Below the pieces are notes generated by a model, which had not been told where the DNA came from, made no database searches, and saw nothing but the letters and a program-made list of their open reading frames with translations. The translations under genes were made by a program, and so were the position numbers. 64,000 nucleotides of DNA from Tretioscincus oriximinensis (Eukaryota; Chordata; Lepidosauria; Squamata; Gymnophthalmidae), in assembly GCA_022410635.1 (NCBI GenBank), contig JAJVDF010000978.1, forward strand, positions 190,832 through 254,831, in the 5' to 3' direction. This document shows, in pieces, positions 31,201-46,200 of the stretch (within the stretch, counting starts at the first letter, position 1; the number at the start of each line of letters is the position of its first letter).

Positions 31201-34200
31201 GAACAGCTGAGGTCAGAACAGAGATCATCTGTTCTCAGCATTCTGATTGGCTACAGTAAAAAAGGTGAGGGGAAAAGCAGGAGGTCTGCTTAGATCTCTG
31301 CTGCCGTGAACCCTAGCCTTTGGGAGGGTTGTCTGCTTTTCCCAGAAGATCCCAAGGGCAGGACCTCCAGCTGTTCAGTCCGAGCTCTCATCAGTACTCC
31401 CAGCAAAATGTCAGCAAATTGCATTAAGCTGCACTGGCAACAGAAAACACATTGATGTGTGGACTGAGCAAAGCCAGTGCATTTTCCACTCGGATTAAAT
31501 TGATAACGCATGCGGCCAGCTCGGATCCCAACTGCTTTGGATCCCGTTTTTTTCCCTCGTGACAACTCAGCCTAAGTTTTATATGCTGCCCATTTAGTTC
31601 TACTGCTCAGATCAGAATACAGAACAAAATGTAATTAACCATAGGTGGCTAACAAAGGTGTCATCCTATACCACTGATGTTTTTGCTAGGTTACATATAA
31701 TTCATATTGCATTTTGCAGTCTGTTGAGGCTTGCCCCGTGCCTGCATTTAAATCCATTTCCCCAGTTTGGTGGACTGACCTGGTGACCTCAAAAATTGTA
31801 ATTGTAATCAATTAGCCAAATTTCCAAGCATGAGCACAGCTTATTGTGCAGATCTAGTGAAAAACAGAGAGGAGGTAACCAGTTTCACAGCTTCCAGAAA
31901 GAAACGAATCATTGTTCTTAAAAGCCAGGATGGATGGATTATAAAGCAAGAGGAACCCTATTGAATCAGGCTACAGATAATCTAAGTCAGCATTCTGGCT
32001 CTCACAGTAGTCCACCATTTGCTTCTGGCCGTCTTGAGCAGCAGCAGAAGACAAAACTTTCACCTTTTCAAAACTTCTTGCAAATGGCTTTTATGGGCAT
32101 TTTGCCTGATCCCTAATGGATCAGGCCACAGCCCACGTAGTCCAGCATCCTGTCTCGCAGTGGGCTACCAATTGCTTCTGGACATCCCAAGCAGAAGACA
32201 AAATGTAAAATCCTCACTTGTTTTTGACTTCCTGCAAACATACTTTAGCAGCATCTTTCCTGTCGTGGTAGATTTCAAAGAAATAGCCATGTTAGTTTGG
32301 GTCCAGAAAATCTAGCAAAGGGGGTCTTGTAGTGTTTTAGTTATTAGAAAAAGATCGGCAGCATGAACTTTCACAGGTACTGTCTCCACTGAGCCTTATT
32401 CTGGGCTGTATCCCAGAATGGAAGCCTGCCATCTACATGCTTGTGTAGACTATGGCAGGCCCTGAATTGGGATGTGGATGGCCAAGCTCTGTACTGAGCT
32501 ATAACCTAAAATTCTGATCCAATTTATGCAGAGTACAGCTGCAACTATAAATGATCTAGATGAAGGAATTGAAGGAAAACTTATCAAATTTTCTGATGAC
32601 ACAAAATTAGGCGGTGTTGCTAATACTAAACAAGATAGAGATAGGATTCAAAAAGATCTACACAAGCTGGAACAATGGGCTGAAACTAACAGAATGGTAT
32701 TTAACAGAGAGAAATGCAAGATCCTACATCTGGGCAAAAATAATGAAAACAGCACATATAGAATGGGAGGAATATGTCTGAGCAGCAGCACAGGTGCGAA
32801 GGACCTGAGTGTTTTGGTAGATCACAGATTAAACATGAGTCAACAGTGTGAAGCAGCTGCGAAAAAGGCAAACACAATCCTTGGATGTATCAAGAGGGGC
32901 ATAGAATCTCGCTCACGTGAAGTAATTATTCCTCTCTAGAGTATTTTAGTACGACCACACTTGGAATCCTGTGTTCAGTTCTGGGGGGCCCAATTTAAAA
33001 AGGACGTTGATAAACTAGAGCAAGTACAAAAGAGAGTTACAAGGATGGTGAGTGGTCTGGAAACCCTGTCCTATGAGGAACGGTTAAAGAATCTGGGGAT
33101 GTTTAGTCTGCAAAAGAGAAGACTGAGAGGAGACCTGACAGCTGCCTACAAATATCTGAAGGGCTGTCACAGAGCAGAGGGATCAGCACTGTTCTCATTA
33201 GCTCATGGAAAGACTAGAAACAATGGAATGAAACTGCAAGGGAGGAGATTTAGATTAGATATCAGAAAAAACTTTCTAACAGTCAGGGTGATAAAACAGT
33301 GGAACAGTTTGCCACAGGGGGTGGTGAGTTCGCCTTCCCTGGACAGTCATCTGTCTGGGATGGTTTAATGAATCCTGCATCAAGCAGGGGGTTGGACCCG
33401 ATGACCCTGGAGGTCCCTTCCAACTCTATGATTCTATGATTCTTAACTTTCAATGCTCTGAAGGACTGGCTGGCTGTAATGGATTGTAGCTTCTTCCAGG
33501 ATAAAGAAACATAGTCCACACATGTTTCATTCCATTAGGAAGGCTTTTGGCTTTATTTACAAAGTCCATATGAAAATAGCAAAGAATATATTAGCCACTT
33601 TAGCAAATAGGTTAAGTGACCATCTCTTGAATACACGTCACACTCCAGGCATCTTTATTACAGGAAGACAGAATAAGCATAAGAGTGAATGAGCATGCAT
33701 GTACAACTCAGAATAAGAGTGATAATCCAGTGGAAATGTGCTGCTTGGTAGACTCTGTTACAGACTGGTTTTAACTAGAAAACTCCACATCAGTGCTGGA
33801 ATGGAATGTTGGAAGTTGTGGCTCAGGAACACCTGGAGGGCCAGCTGTTTGACATCTCTGTCCATAGAATTCATCTATAATTTACCTATAAAAACATAAG
33901 AAAAGTCCTGCCTGATTAGACCACAGTCCCTCTAATCCAACAACTCTTCTCACACAAGCAGACCACCAATTACTTGAGAGCATTTCAGTCAGATGATAAA
34001 GTTAAAACCTTCACCTGCTCTTATCTCCCTGCAAATGGCCTTTAGGAACTTCTTGCCAGTCTGTTCTACTCTGTTCTATCCATTTTATTAGCTATTGGTA
34101 CACCTGACCTCTATGAATTTAGAGAATTCAGCCCTGCTGAATTAGGCCACAACCTCTCTAGTCCAGCATCTTTTCTCACCCAGTTGCACACGCATTTCCT

Positions 34201-37200
34201 TCTGGGCATCTAAGCAGAAGACAGAAGCTTCTGACTTGTTTTTGCAGAGTTACAAAATGAAAATATGACTTACGGAACTCTTAGGCTGTTGGGCAAATTT
34301 TCCTATGATTCAGGAGGTGACATCTTGCTTACTTAACTCATTTTTTTCACTGTGGTTGATTTAGGCTGTCAGGAGGAGAAGCTAGAAACTGGTGTTTTTC
34401 CTTATAATGTTTTGATTCCTTTTTGGTTTGAGAAAAATTGAGATATTAAGGAAGACTACTGGGAATTCTTTCAAAATTCTCTATCTCTCTGATCAGAATA
34501 GGAAGAGAATTCACAGGATCTCCTAAAATAACTAGCGCATTGTCTGCGTACAGGTTGATTTTAATCTGTTCCTGACCAATCCTATAGGCCACTATATTTG
34601 GATTAACTTAATCTGGTTTGCCAAGGTTTCTATAGCCATTACAAACAACAAGGGAGAAAGGGGACATCTCTGTTTAACACCATTCTTCACCAAAAAGCAT
34701 CTGAGGACCCCATATTTACCCTTATTCTGGTCGTATTATCTTTATATAATTCTGATATCAATTCTGAAAATCTGTTACCACATCCATATTTCTCACATAT
34801 TTGGACCAAATAATGATGATTTACAGAACTGAACACTTTGTACACATTATATTTATAGAAATTCTAATTGGGTCGGCTATTTTACGGTCCTGAACAAATC
34901 CATACTGATCCTCTGATACCGTAGTGGGTAAAAAAAAATCAAACTGTCTAGTCTACATTTTAGCAAAAATTTTATAGTCAATATTAGATAGTTATGGGTC
35001 GGTATGACTCCGGTTCGTCCTCCAGCTTCCCCTTCTTTAAAATAGGTATTATCTCTGTTTGCCTCCATATGTCAGGAATACCATGTTGAGCGAGTATATC
35101 ATTGAAGAGAATTAACATTTGTGGTATAAGCTCCTCTTTAAATGTTTGGTAAAAGAACGCAGTTCTCCTATAGCCTCTCTTATTTCAGTTAAATTAGCAG
35201 GCATGGAGAGCTCAGTTGCTAAGGAATCCGTCTCTCAGCTGGGAGATGGGGTTTCAGAGCCCTGTGTGGGACGTGGGGAGGGGTGAGCCCCTTCCACTAG
35301 CCTGTAGCTCTAGCCAACCCAGCTATTCGAAAGCAAGAATTGCAAGAAATTGCAACTGACTGCAAGTAGATACAAGGGAACCACCACAGCCTGGTGGGAA
35401 GATAGAATGTCAGCTTTCAGGCAAAATACCCTTGTAAGCCGCTTTGAGTCCCTTTGAAAGGTGAGAAAACCCAGGTTTTTTTTCTTCTTCTAAATGCACC
35501 GATTCTAGCATGGTTATAGGAATCCCAGATTGTATCTCCCCATTCATAACCATTCTTTCCCTATAAAGATGCCAATAAAAGTTAGCGAAGGACTGTCTAA
35601 TTTGTTGATCCGTCATAACTATATCTCCATTCTGATTCTTAATCCTGTTTATACGCCTTTTATATTTTATATTTTTAAGCATTCTTGCTAAGGTTTTACT
35701 GGATTGTACATCCCAGGATTGAAATTGATTTCTAATATATAAGGTTTACTTCAATAATTGTGCTCTATCTAGATGTTCCAAATTATTCTTTTTTCTTTCC
35801 AATTGTAATCTTACATCTCTACAATTGGTTTGCAAATATATTTTCTGCTAATTACCTATCTCTTGAATTAATATGTTCCTAATAAACTGACTTTTTCAAT
35901 TAACTGTAACTAGGCTTGTTTTTGGAGTAGGCCTTATATTTCTTATGTCCTTATGTTCATCTTCAAAAATCTTGAAAAATCATGCTAGGGCTTATTTTGG
36001 GGGAAACACGGTAGTTTAGCATTCTGTCTCACCAACTGCATTAGAGAAGTCTCAAGCAGAGGAAGCAAAAAAATCTTCCTTCTAACTTTTTTGCAGCTCT
36101 TTAGATTGCAACACTCTTGTTTGTTTTACACTTCCATCCCCCAGGACACCTTCATGATCCTTGTTATTACTGTACTTGATTCATCACCTTCCACTTCAAA
36201 ATAGCACTTTGATTGCTATTTAGGCACCCAGCATGCTATAACTGTCTGTCTCTAGGCCGTTGTTCACTCCATAGCATCTGAAGAAGTAGACCTGGCTGTG
36301 AAACCTTTTTCTTGTTCATATCTATGGTGCTAGAAGACCTGTCTTGCTAGAACTCTTTGTTGTGGAAACCCAAAGGGTTTCTTTTTTTCCAGTTATGGGT
36401 AAAACAACCTTCCTGCCTTGGTAAGTCTTGGAGTGACCATAATAACATAAGAGGAGCCCTGCTGAATCTCACACAGTGGCCCAACAATTGCACCTGGGCA
36501 GTCTGGAACAGAAGAAGGCAAAATCTTCAGCTATTCCCAATGCCCTGCAAAATGCATTTCAGGAATCCTGCCTGTTGCTCGATCTCGGAGGCAACATCAA
36601 GACATCCATCCTAGTAGCTATTTATACCCTTGGTCTCCACGAACGTGTCTAATCCTCTCTTAAACCTATCCAGGCTGCTAGTGAAGCCCTTAAAGGTGTT
36701 GAATGAACCAAAAGGCAGTTCTGACAACACAGCAGCAACAGAACGCTTAAGGTCTAAGCAGATTTGTGGGGGGAAATAGCCTTCATGTCTTTGTAATGCC
36801 TTGGGAAAGGCCACATGAGATGACCTGGATAGATCTGTGGCAGCGTCTGCAATCAATCCCGTACCAAATGGTATGTTTACACGCCTTTAGGTCACACTGG
36901 CAAAGCTGAGGGGGAAACTGATGCTTAGCCAATGCAAGAGTTTCCATGCCTTCATGTCCAGGCTTTTTCCATCCTCTTTCAAGACAGAAAGAGTCCAGTA
37001 AGATCCACAGATGTCCATCCTACAAAGTAAACATCCCCCCCCCATCCCCGGTTTTACAACACATACATAAGACAGCCTCTTGACACGTTCTTTATTTTTC
37101 TTCCCATCCACTCCTCCTCCCTCCAAGCGTAACTTAACCAAATCCTTATTTATACATCATTATGAGAATATTACACTGAGAAAATTAATCTAACATTCAA

Positions 37201-40200
37201 TTTTTCATTTTCACTCCTAAATTTGTTTTCTAAATATAGTTTTACTTAGGTTGACCAGATCACCCTTTTTTGGAGGGGACCCGGTTTGGGGGCTCTGGTA
37301 AAAGGGGCCAGCTCCTGAAAGCACCCTCCCCTCAGTAAAAATAAAAAAATCTCACACACTTGAAAAATTTCCCGCACACTTGAAAAAAAAAATTTTGTTT
37401 TTTTTTTAAAGTGACTGCACCACCACTGAGGGGCTCTGGCAACTGGGACCAGCTCCTGAAGGCACCCTCCCCGCACTGAAAAAAAATGGAAATTTTTTAT
37501 GCACTCCAAAAATCCTCACACACTTTAAAAAAGCTCACGCATGCTTCACAGATTTCTCAGGTGGGAATTTCGGAGGGGACTGCATGTTGGTGGGTGATTT
37601 GCATATTCATCAATATGAAAATTAGCATGAATATTCATTACCCCAATTTGGGCCTCAAATAGGGTTGCCATATCTTGGCATCCCCAAACCGGGACGTGGG
37701 TGGGGTGGGTGTGTGCACACGTGTGCGCGCACACATGTACAGGCACGCGCATGCGCACACACAGACGCTTGTAGAGAGACAGGCAGAACCTCTTCTCTCA
37801 CTACAAGCGTCCGTGTGCGCGCACATGCACGCGCGTGCGCACACAGCTGCTCCTTGGCTGGAGGCTGGGTTTCGCCCTGCTCTGAGGCAAGCGCGCCAAC
37901 TCCAGCGGAGCAAAAACGCTTGAGTTTGTGACAGGAGAACAGAGCTATTCTCCTGTCAGAAACCCAGGCGTTTTTGCTCCGCTGGGGCTGGCGCGCTTGC
38001 CTCAGAGCAGGGCGAAACCCNGCCTCCAGCCAAGGAGCAGCTACGGTGCGCTCCGAGGTGTGGCGTCCTCCATTTTGAGGTTTGTGTTTCTTTTATAAAC
38101 TTAGCAGATATCCCAGAGGGAGGGGGGAAGAGCAGGCCCAGGCAGGGGCGTGGCTTCCTGAATCCCTGTTTGGGAGGGGGCGTGGCTGGAGGAGCCAGCC
38201 AATGGGGCCTTGAGTAGCCGGCTGGTCAGAAGATAAAAAGGAAGCTGACCAGGGCTAGAGGCCTTTCTGTCAGGGACTTCTGGTGTAGCAAGTGGACAGA
38301 GGGGTCCATTTCTGATCTGCCTCTGAGGGAGGGGGTGGGAGTGTCTGGTGGCCTGGAGGAGTCAAAGCTGAGGCTTGACTTGGGGCTGGAACAAGTAAAG
38401 TGACACAGGGCCTGTCTCTTGAAGTATCTGGAAACCAATGTTGCTCTTGCTTGGTGTGTGTGTGCTTGAGTCAGGCTTACTTTATAAAAGCCGAAGCTTT
38501 ATTATTCTTATCTTTCTTTCTATTTCTTATTTGTAAACAATAAACTTGTTATTTGTTTCAATTCAAATATCTCTTTCTTTATTTCTGTAACCACAAAATT
38601 AAGCACGCTACTGGTGGGGGCTGTGAATAAAGCCCTCATCCTGAGGTAAACTCTGAGGCCTTGTGTAGGCCTGAGGATAGTACTGTTGCTGCAAGAAGTC
38701 GTGGGTGCTGGCTTGGGCAACAGGGTGGATATTGTGGCACCCCTGACTGTGAGAGTCATCGAATAGTAGGGCCCTCAGGTAGGGGCCGCCACATATTTTT
38801 GGTGGCAGCGGTGGGATCCGGCAGAAGGATCCAGTGTGGGATAGACAGAAGGATACAGTGTGGGATCTGCCAGCTATCCGGTGGTTGTCACTTATAATTG
38901 GTGGCAGATTTAGAGGGATCCAATAGGATCCACTGCATAATAGTAGTGTGGTTTAAATAGAACCCAATTGGAACTAACAGAGGTACATGAGGTAATTGTA
39001 CTGGTGTAGGTAGTCTACCTTCTGTCAAATTGAAAACAGATTCACGAGGTATAGATTTGCATTATAATGATTTGCATTATTTATATTACAATTTGCCCTC
39101 TTTACTGCTAACATCTTTGCAGTGTAATGGTACCATTTCTTATCTTTCCAACTGCCCACTAAAACTGTTTGTGTGCATGCTATCAATTTATTCAATATAT
39201 TTTTGTGTCCTACCGGTTGAAGATTATTCAGATTAAAAATCATGCATTATAGCCGTTTGATCCATGATAACCATTTGTATATGTAACATGTTATCTATTT
39301 CTTCTTGTACCTTTTTCCAGTGTTCAAGTGGGAGAGGGGCCTAGACTTGGGCAGGGGGTATGGACCCGAGTGATGTTACAAATATCAAAATGGCCCTTCA
39401 CAGAAACCCTGGGATAGGGAGCACTTCAAGCAGGAGACGGTTCCATAGTCTTGGGGCTACCACAAAGAAGGCCCTATTCTGTGTTCCCATCCCCTTTGCC
39501 ACTGACAGTTGTGGCACAACCAGGAGGGCCTCCTCCGCACTACTATTAAGTCCTTAATAAGTTAATAAGTACTTAATAAGTTACTACTTAAGGCACTACT
39601 ATTACTGCTAGTACTACTATTATAGAACACAGCAACAGTTTATTTATTATTTATTTATTTGTACTTGTATCCCGCCCTACACCCGAAGGTCTCAGGGTAG
39701 CCAACCATAGGGTGGCGCACATAGCTTTTGTTGCTTTGTCCACAACAGACACCCTGTGAAGTAGGTGGGGCTGAGAGAGTTCTAAAGAACTGTGACTGGC
39801 CCAAGGTCACCCAACTGGCTTTCATGGAGGAGTGGGGAATCGAACCGGGAGACTACCAGATAAGAGTCCAACACTCTAACCACTACACCAAACTGACTCT
39901 CTGTTATTAGTAGAATGCAACAAAGCTATGTGTTGTACCCTTTGGTAAAAAGGGTGTTATAAATAAATGTTATTAAAAAATTATTAAGCTCGCAAATGTG
40001 GACAGGGTTTTCTCTGGGCACTCTGCCTGGAGCCAGCAGCGCAGCCCTCTGCCAGGTTGGATTGGGCAGCAGTAGCCTCCAACACACATCATGGGTGGCA
40101 GTTAGGGAGGCGGGTTTAGAATCCCTGTCATGGCCAATAGCCTCCAATTTGAGGTGATTGACACCAATTGGGTTCAGTCACCTCATGTAGAAGGCAGATC

Positions 40201-43200
40201 GCCATGATGCGTTTTATGAATATAGAGATGTATATTGGTTTTACATCTATACATGTAAAAGCACTATAAAGCATTAGGGCTTTAAGTTCTAAAATCATTA
40301 CAGCAACTGTCTCTATGGTTCGTCCTTTTTCCAGTTTCTATGCAGTAAGCGCCTCGTCCCGCTGGTGAACACCAGTGTCCAGCACCATAGCAGATTGTTT
40401 GGCACCTGGAAAACCAGGGTTACAAACTACCTCTTCAGCCGTTTTAGTGACTTTGAAGTCTTCTCAGAGTTGTGCAATATGGAGATCTGGAGAGAGAGAA
40501 GGAAGAACAGGTAAGCGAGAGATTTTGCCGTGGGGAAAGAAGGTCCAGAATATGAATCAAAATATTTATAAAATATGTGTTAAAAATAAATCAAAGAGTC
40601 TCTAAGGTTTTGGTCTTATCTTTACTTTTAAACCTTCAACCGTTTATCTTCAGTCCTGAAAAACAGGCATAATTTCTTATTTTTTCTATACCAAACCCCG
40701 TTCATCAGGTCTAAAAATGAGAAGGGTAAAGGCTCAAACTGGGCCAGATTCTTTTCTAGAAGGAGATCTAAGGGCCCTGCTATCCATATACTGTGCTAAC
40801 ACAGGCTACATCCACCAAGGGATCTTGGAGCACCTTAGGGACCAACAAGAAAAAAGTTAGACAGCAGGAGCTTTCACTGAGAAATCTATTTCTTCCGATG
40901 CTAGGGAGCAACTGCCCAGGGATAGATTATATATTGCAAACCACAATATGTAGATGATACATTGCTAGTCACAATGCCTGGAAATGCAACCATTCAAATA
41001 TCAGCTGCTGCAGGAAAACAATGTTCCAGCATCCCATCTGTGAATGTCTCCCGTCAGTCTTAGTAGGTTTTCCACCAAAACCGCCTTAGTGGTTTGGACA
41101 GACTGAAAATGTAGGAATGCCCAATAAAAATGAAAATGATTTGAGAATGTATTTCTCTGATTCCACCCTCAGATTGTTTTTCGATGAAGGCCTACAATAC
41201 GGAAGCAATGCTGCAGCTGCCCTTTTTGTCCGGAATTTGAACGGAAGAGTTAGGTCAGTAAGACGTTCTCCAGCCAAAGGGTTGCACTGTTGATATGGTA
41301 TGAGCAAAACCGCCTTCAAAAACACTGGCTTCGTCTGATATTTAGCGACTTCTGAAGTAATTCTGGAATGATCACGCGTTGTCCAGATGGCAGGGCAAGC
41401 GTTTAACCATGGGACACGTGATAAACAAGTGCAAGGGCATATATATGGAATTACTTCAGGGCATAAATAAAACCCACCATCATAAAAGCGATTCACGGAA
41501 GATGGCTCGGGAAGGGATGCCTCTGCTACACCATGGGTTATTCCATCTTGACCCCCTGCAAGAAGCGACAGAATGGAACCTTCCAGGGTTTAAACCTCCC
41601 CTCCCCATCAACAGAAGGTCCCAGTCCTTTCTGTCGCTTTACTGCAGGATAGACATGTACCCACAAACAGCAGGACCCCTAATAAATTCGGACTCTTACT
41701 AATTATATTTTATGGAATGCTGGAAACGAGTTGATGAGTGCCAGATCACGGACCCGTTTATACCTTCCGTAAGCAATGAGAAGGTGCAAGGTTTTATTGG
41801 ACCAACTAACAGAAATTCGTGGTCCTTGACCAATTCTGGTCATTTTTTTTGTAGAGGAGCAGGGTTCTCAGAAGACGGAATTGGGAAGGGATGCTAACGT
41901 TGGGCCCCTGGTGGGATCGACAGTTGGTAGCCCCCAAACTGGTGTTAACAGCACAAGATACAATTTTAAGGTTTTTATTATTATTTTACAATTAACATAT
42001 ATGTTGTATATGTACAAATCTGTATGTATTATTAAATATACCAATACACTTTCCATTATTTTTCACAATAACATTAATATATACAACAAATGCTTACAGT
42101 GAAAACATAACCCAACATAAATAGACAGACACAAATTACACACCCACCCCGCCCAGAGAACGATCTACTTAGTCTACCTTCGACAATATTCTCCTTATAT
42201 TGTTGTAAATACTTTCTTTCCCTATATATATCCTTGTCCATAAGCAACAGTTTCCCCCAACTCAGCCTTATTGAACTTCCAACCCTTGACCCCATCAATT
42301 TATCTCTTATTTCCTTTATTAAATCAAATTCAAGTTGCTGTCAAATATATCTGTGTCACCCTTCAATGTTCCATTGATTTGAGTCCTTCCATTTTGCTAC
42401 TCGTGCTGGCAATGCTGCTGACAATAACTGTTTGACTAAATAAATGACTTCTCTTAAACTATCATTGGCAATTATAATTTGCAATATACATTCTTTTTTC
42501 CGACCGTATCCAATCAATGCCTAACAATTGGTATTATTTGCCAATACTCCTGTGCTTTCGCGCACTCCCATATCATGGGCATATATAATCCTTTATTATT
42601 TCTGCAGTGCCAACATTGCAGCCTATATCCATTTATTATATGAGCTGGAGTTGCAGGTGTTCTATAACACTTGTTAATCATTTTTAATTTCATTTCTTTT
42701 AAACAATTATTTGTACCCCTCTTTATTTCCATTAGTATTTTTCTTATTTCTTCCTCACTTATTTCCATCTCCTACTCCCAAACTCTTGTCAAACTCTTTA
42801 TTATTTCCCTCCCTTCACTACCAATTTCTTTATATACTTTTCCTGCTGTCTGAGAACATAAGAACATAAGAAGAGCCATACTGGATCGGGCCACAGCCCA
42901 CCTAGTTCTGCATTCTGTCTCACACAGAGGCCCACCAGTTGCACCTGGGCAGTCCGAACAGAGGAAAGCAAAATATGCTCCTGTTCATGACTCCCTGCAA
43001 ATGGTATTTCAGGAGTCCTGCCTCTTGCTCCATCCCGGAGGCAACATCCAGACATCCATCCTAGTAATCATTTATACCCTTGGTGTCCATAAACCTGTCT
43101 AGTCCTGTCTTGAAACTATCCAAGCTGATTCTTATATGTACATGATTTCCCCTCCCAAGACCCCCCAAGCCTTCTGATACTTCTAGAAGGAAAGACAGTG

Positions 43201-46200
43201 CACTGATTGAGTTATTGACAATTTGATCAGCTAATTTTAGAGACATTGGACTGGATAACCGGCATATTAATACTGGGGATCCCTCTCTTCAGGACCGGAC
43301 CCCATCTGATTGTACAGAGACGATCCCAAACCGTGGGAGCGTGAATACAATTTGGCTGGCCCTTTCACCCAAAGGCCAGCACACATGACTTTTGTTGCTT
43401 TCTCCACAACAGACACCCTGTGAAGTAGGCAGGGCTGAAAGAAGTATGATTGCCCAAAGGTCACCCATGGAGAATCGAATTGGGAGGCTAGCAGATAAGA
43501 GTCCAGCACTCTAGCTATTACATGAACCTGGCCTCCTTTGTTTATCCGTGCTTGCTACAGTCTTAGAACTCAGCAAAATGATTTTTCCCTGAAAAAGACA
43601 AATCCAGTTCCATAAAAATAAAAGGTCATTTTGTTTCAGGTTTCAAGGCGAAGGGGATTGGTATCCTGAACGTCCAAAGAACAGGAAAAATCTGAAGTAT
43701 CTCCTAGGATATGCCAACACCCCCTTGGAAATGGTTGACGTCAGCGGCTCGTGCATCAATTACGATGGCTTGGATAACCTGAGTAGGAAGTTGCCCTTTA
43801 GTTGACTAGGCAGTCGTTGATGCAGTCACCCCTTGCACAACTCTGGAATGTGTATTCTGCCAATGACTGCAATGCAAAAACCTGTTTATTTAAATTAGTT
43901 AATTATCTTTTCATGCCGCCTTGAAATCTCAGGGTGGATTGCAACAATTAAAATATGCAAGGGATTTCCACCTATGGATAACTGTGGGCTTGATGAATCA
44001 GCAGGACTTTACCTAGTGGTGTAAGTCACTGCTCTGAGTCCCTTCGGGTAAGAAGGGTGGGGGTATAAATAAATTGGGGCCCAATTTACTTAGGGCCTTA
44101 TAAGTTAAAAGTACAACTCTTTCAAGATTGGCGTAATATGTGTTCGGCTAATCGTTCTGGCCAGCAATCTAGCAGCTCCATTCTGCACCAGCTATAGCTT
44201 TCAAATCATTTTCAAAGGACAGCCCCATATAGGGTGGGTTACTGGAGCATGGATTACTGCGGCCAGATTGCCTAGCTGGTGGACCAGACAATAACTGGCG
44301 CACTTAGGTACCAGTTCTAGTACCCATTGATACCCTGGCCTTCTTAAATCTATAAGAACATAAAAGGAGTCCTATTGAATGGGGCCACAGCCCATCTTGT
44401 CCAGCGTCATGTGTCACACGTGGCTCACCAGTTACGTTTGGATAGGCAGAGAGGCTAAACTTTCACTCCCTCTCAATTCCCTATTTAGAGGCTTCCTGCC
44501 TGTCTTCTATTACATTTTAATACAGGCTGATTTCAGGACGTTCCCATTTCCCTGTTTTGTTCTGTCTTTTTTCTGCAGTTTTCTTGCGCTACTTAAAGAA
44601 CCTGGATCTCAGCAGATGCTACAACATTGACGACTGGTGCTTAGGCCGGTTGCATTTCTTTGCCAACTCCCTGCAGGTGCTTTCAGTCGCCTCCTGCCCC
44701 CTTGTCACAGAGAGAGGACTTGCTTGTCTCCATCGTTTAGAGTAAGTACGGCATAGTAGGGAGCATGTGGCCATGAGAACCTAAGAGGAGCTCTTCATGA
44801 TCAGACCATAGATCTAATCACCTGAATGAAGAAGTCAGCAGAAGGATATGTTCATATATAATAATATATGTTCATATATAATAACAAATATATAATAATT
44901 GCACGGTGTCTCACACAGAGGCCCACCAGATGCACCTGGGCAGCCTGAACAGAGGAAAGCAAAATATGCTCCTGTTCATGACTCCCTGCAAATGGCATTT
45001 CAGGAGTCCTGCCTGTTGCTCCATTCCGGTGGCAACATCCAGACATCCATCCTAGGACCCATTTATACCCTTGGTGTCCATAAACCTGTCTAGTCCTGTC
45101 TTATAAGAACATTGAAGGTTCTTATTGGTTGTGTTTTATGTTTAACCAGCTTGATGTTTAATGGTGCACATTCCAGTCAGTCTTAACTTTAACCCCTGTA
45201 TTTAACAAACTCCCATAATACTCATCACAGAACCCCATTTTAGCTTCCCAGCCCTGATTCCACTCAGCAATCTGTTCTTGCAGTGGCACAAGAAAGTCCA
45301 CTAGAAGTTGAATCCACTGCTTCCCTGTTCAAGATTACAGTAAATAAATTTGCTTCTTCTATTCCTCTACTCTATTTCTTTTCTAGTAATGTGAATTAAC
45401 TGTAGTTGCAGAATTTATTGATATTTCTATACAGCCTTATACCCGACGGTCTCAAGGTGGTTCGCAATAAAACGCAGATTAACATATTAAAATAGCAGTT
45501 TAAAAGTAGAGCAGTCTTAAAGTAGAGAAGGGAGAGCAATTTTTCAGCCAAAAGCCAAAAAAAGGTGTGTCTTCAACTTCCATAATCGGGGACTGCCATG
45601 GAGAAGTCCTATCCCGGATTCCCACCTTCCTTGCCACCGAGGCAGGCGGTGCAGTCAGGAGGGCCTCCTCTGCAAATCTTAAGGCAGGTAGATATGGGAA
45701 AAGACGTTCCTTTAGATATTTGAGGCCCAAGTTATTCAGGGTCTTATATGAGATTATGGTTCATCCCTTGAATTGGGCTTGGTAGCAAATTGGCAGCCAC
45801 TGCAGCACTTTCAAGACCGGCATCATGTATGACCAGCCAGTTCTTCTGGCCAGCCGTCTAGCGGCTGCGTTCTGAACCAGCTGCAGCGTCTGAACCGTTT
45901 TCAAGGGCAGCCCCAGATGGAGTGCATTACAATAGTCCAATCTTGAAGTTACGAGAGCGTGGCCACTTTAGAAAACACAGCTCAGCAAGAGAGGGGAGAA
46001 TCGTTTGCAGTAACATTTCCTCCCTTGTCTTTGCAGAAATCTCCGGTATTTGAACGTTTCTCACCTCTCTGGCGTTCCCCACAAGGGACTAATCCGGATC
46101 CTGTTGGAAGAAATGTTACCCCATTGCCAAATTGTGGGCATGGACTATCAAGACGGGGTTGACTTGACACAAACTTCGAAGGTTCCTACAGTGGAGGCAG

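Larger units (their letters stand above)
37080..39340 (-). mobile_element. L1 3' end split by a composite insertion
   Basis: Pieces at 37080-37245 and about 39010-39340 correspond to neighbouring parts of the contiguous L1 at 60240-60690 (TTTCATTTTCA.TCCTAA and TATTTCTTCTTG.ACCTTTT). The intervening bases hold a foldback repeat, twin hairpins and an LTR. Confidence 0.6.

Noticed and set aside
32526..33368. Two consecutive frames resembling a reverse transcriptase gene
   Set aside because: Fossil CR1 LINE with a stop between frames and a LINE 3' end; no domestication evidence.
37665..37931. His/Ala/Arg-rich frames on both strands
   Set aside because: They arise from the alternating CG/CA tract and hairpin arms.
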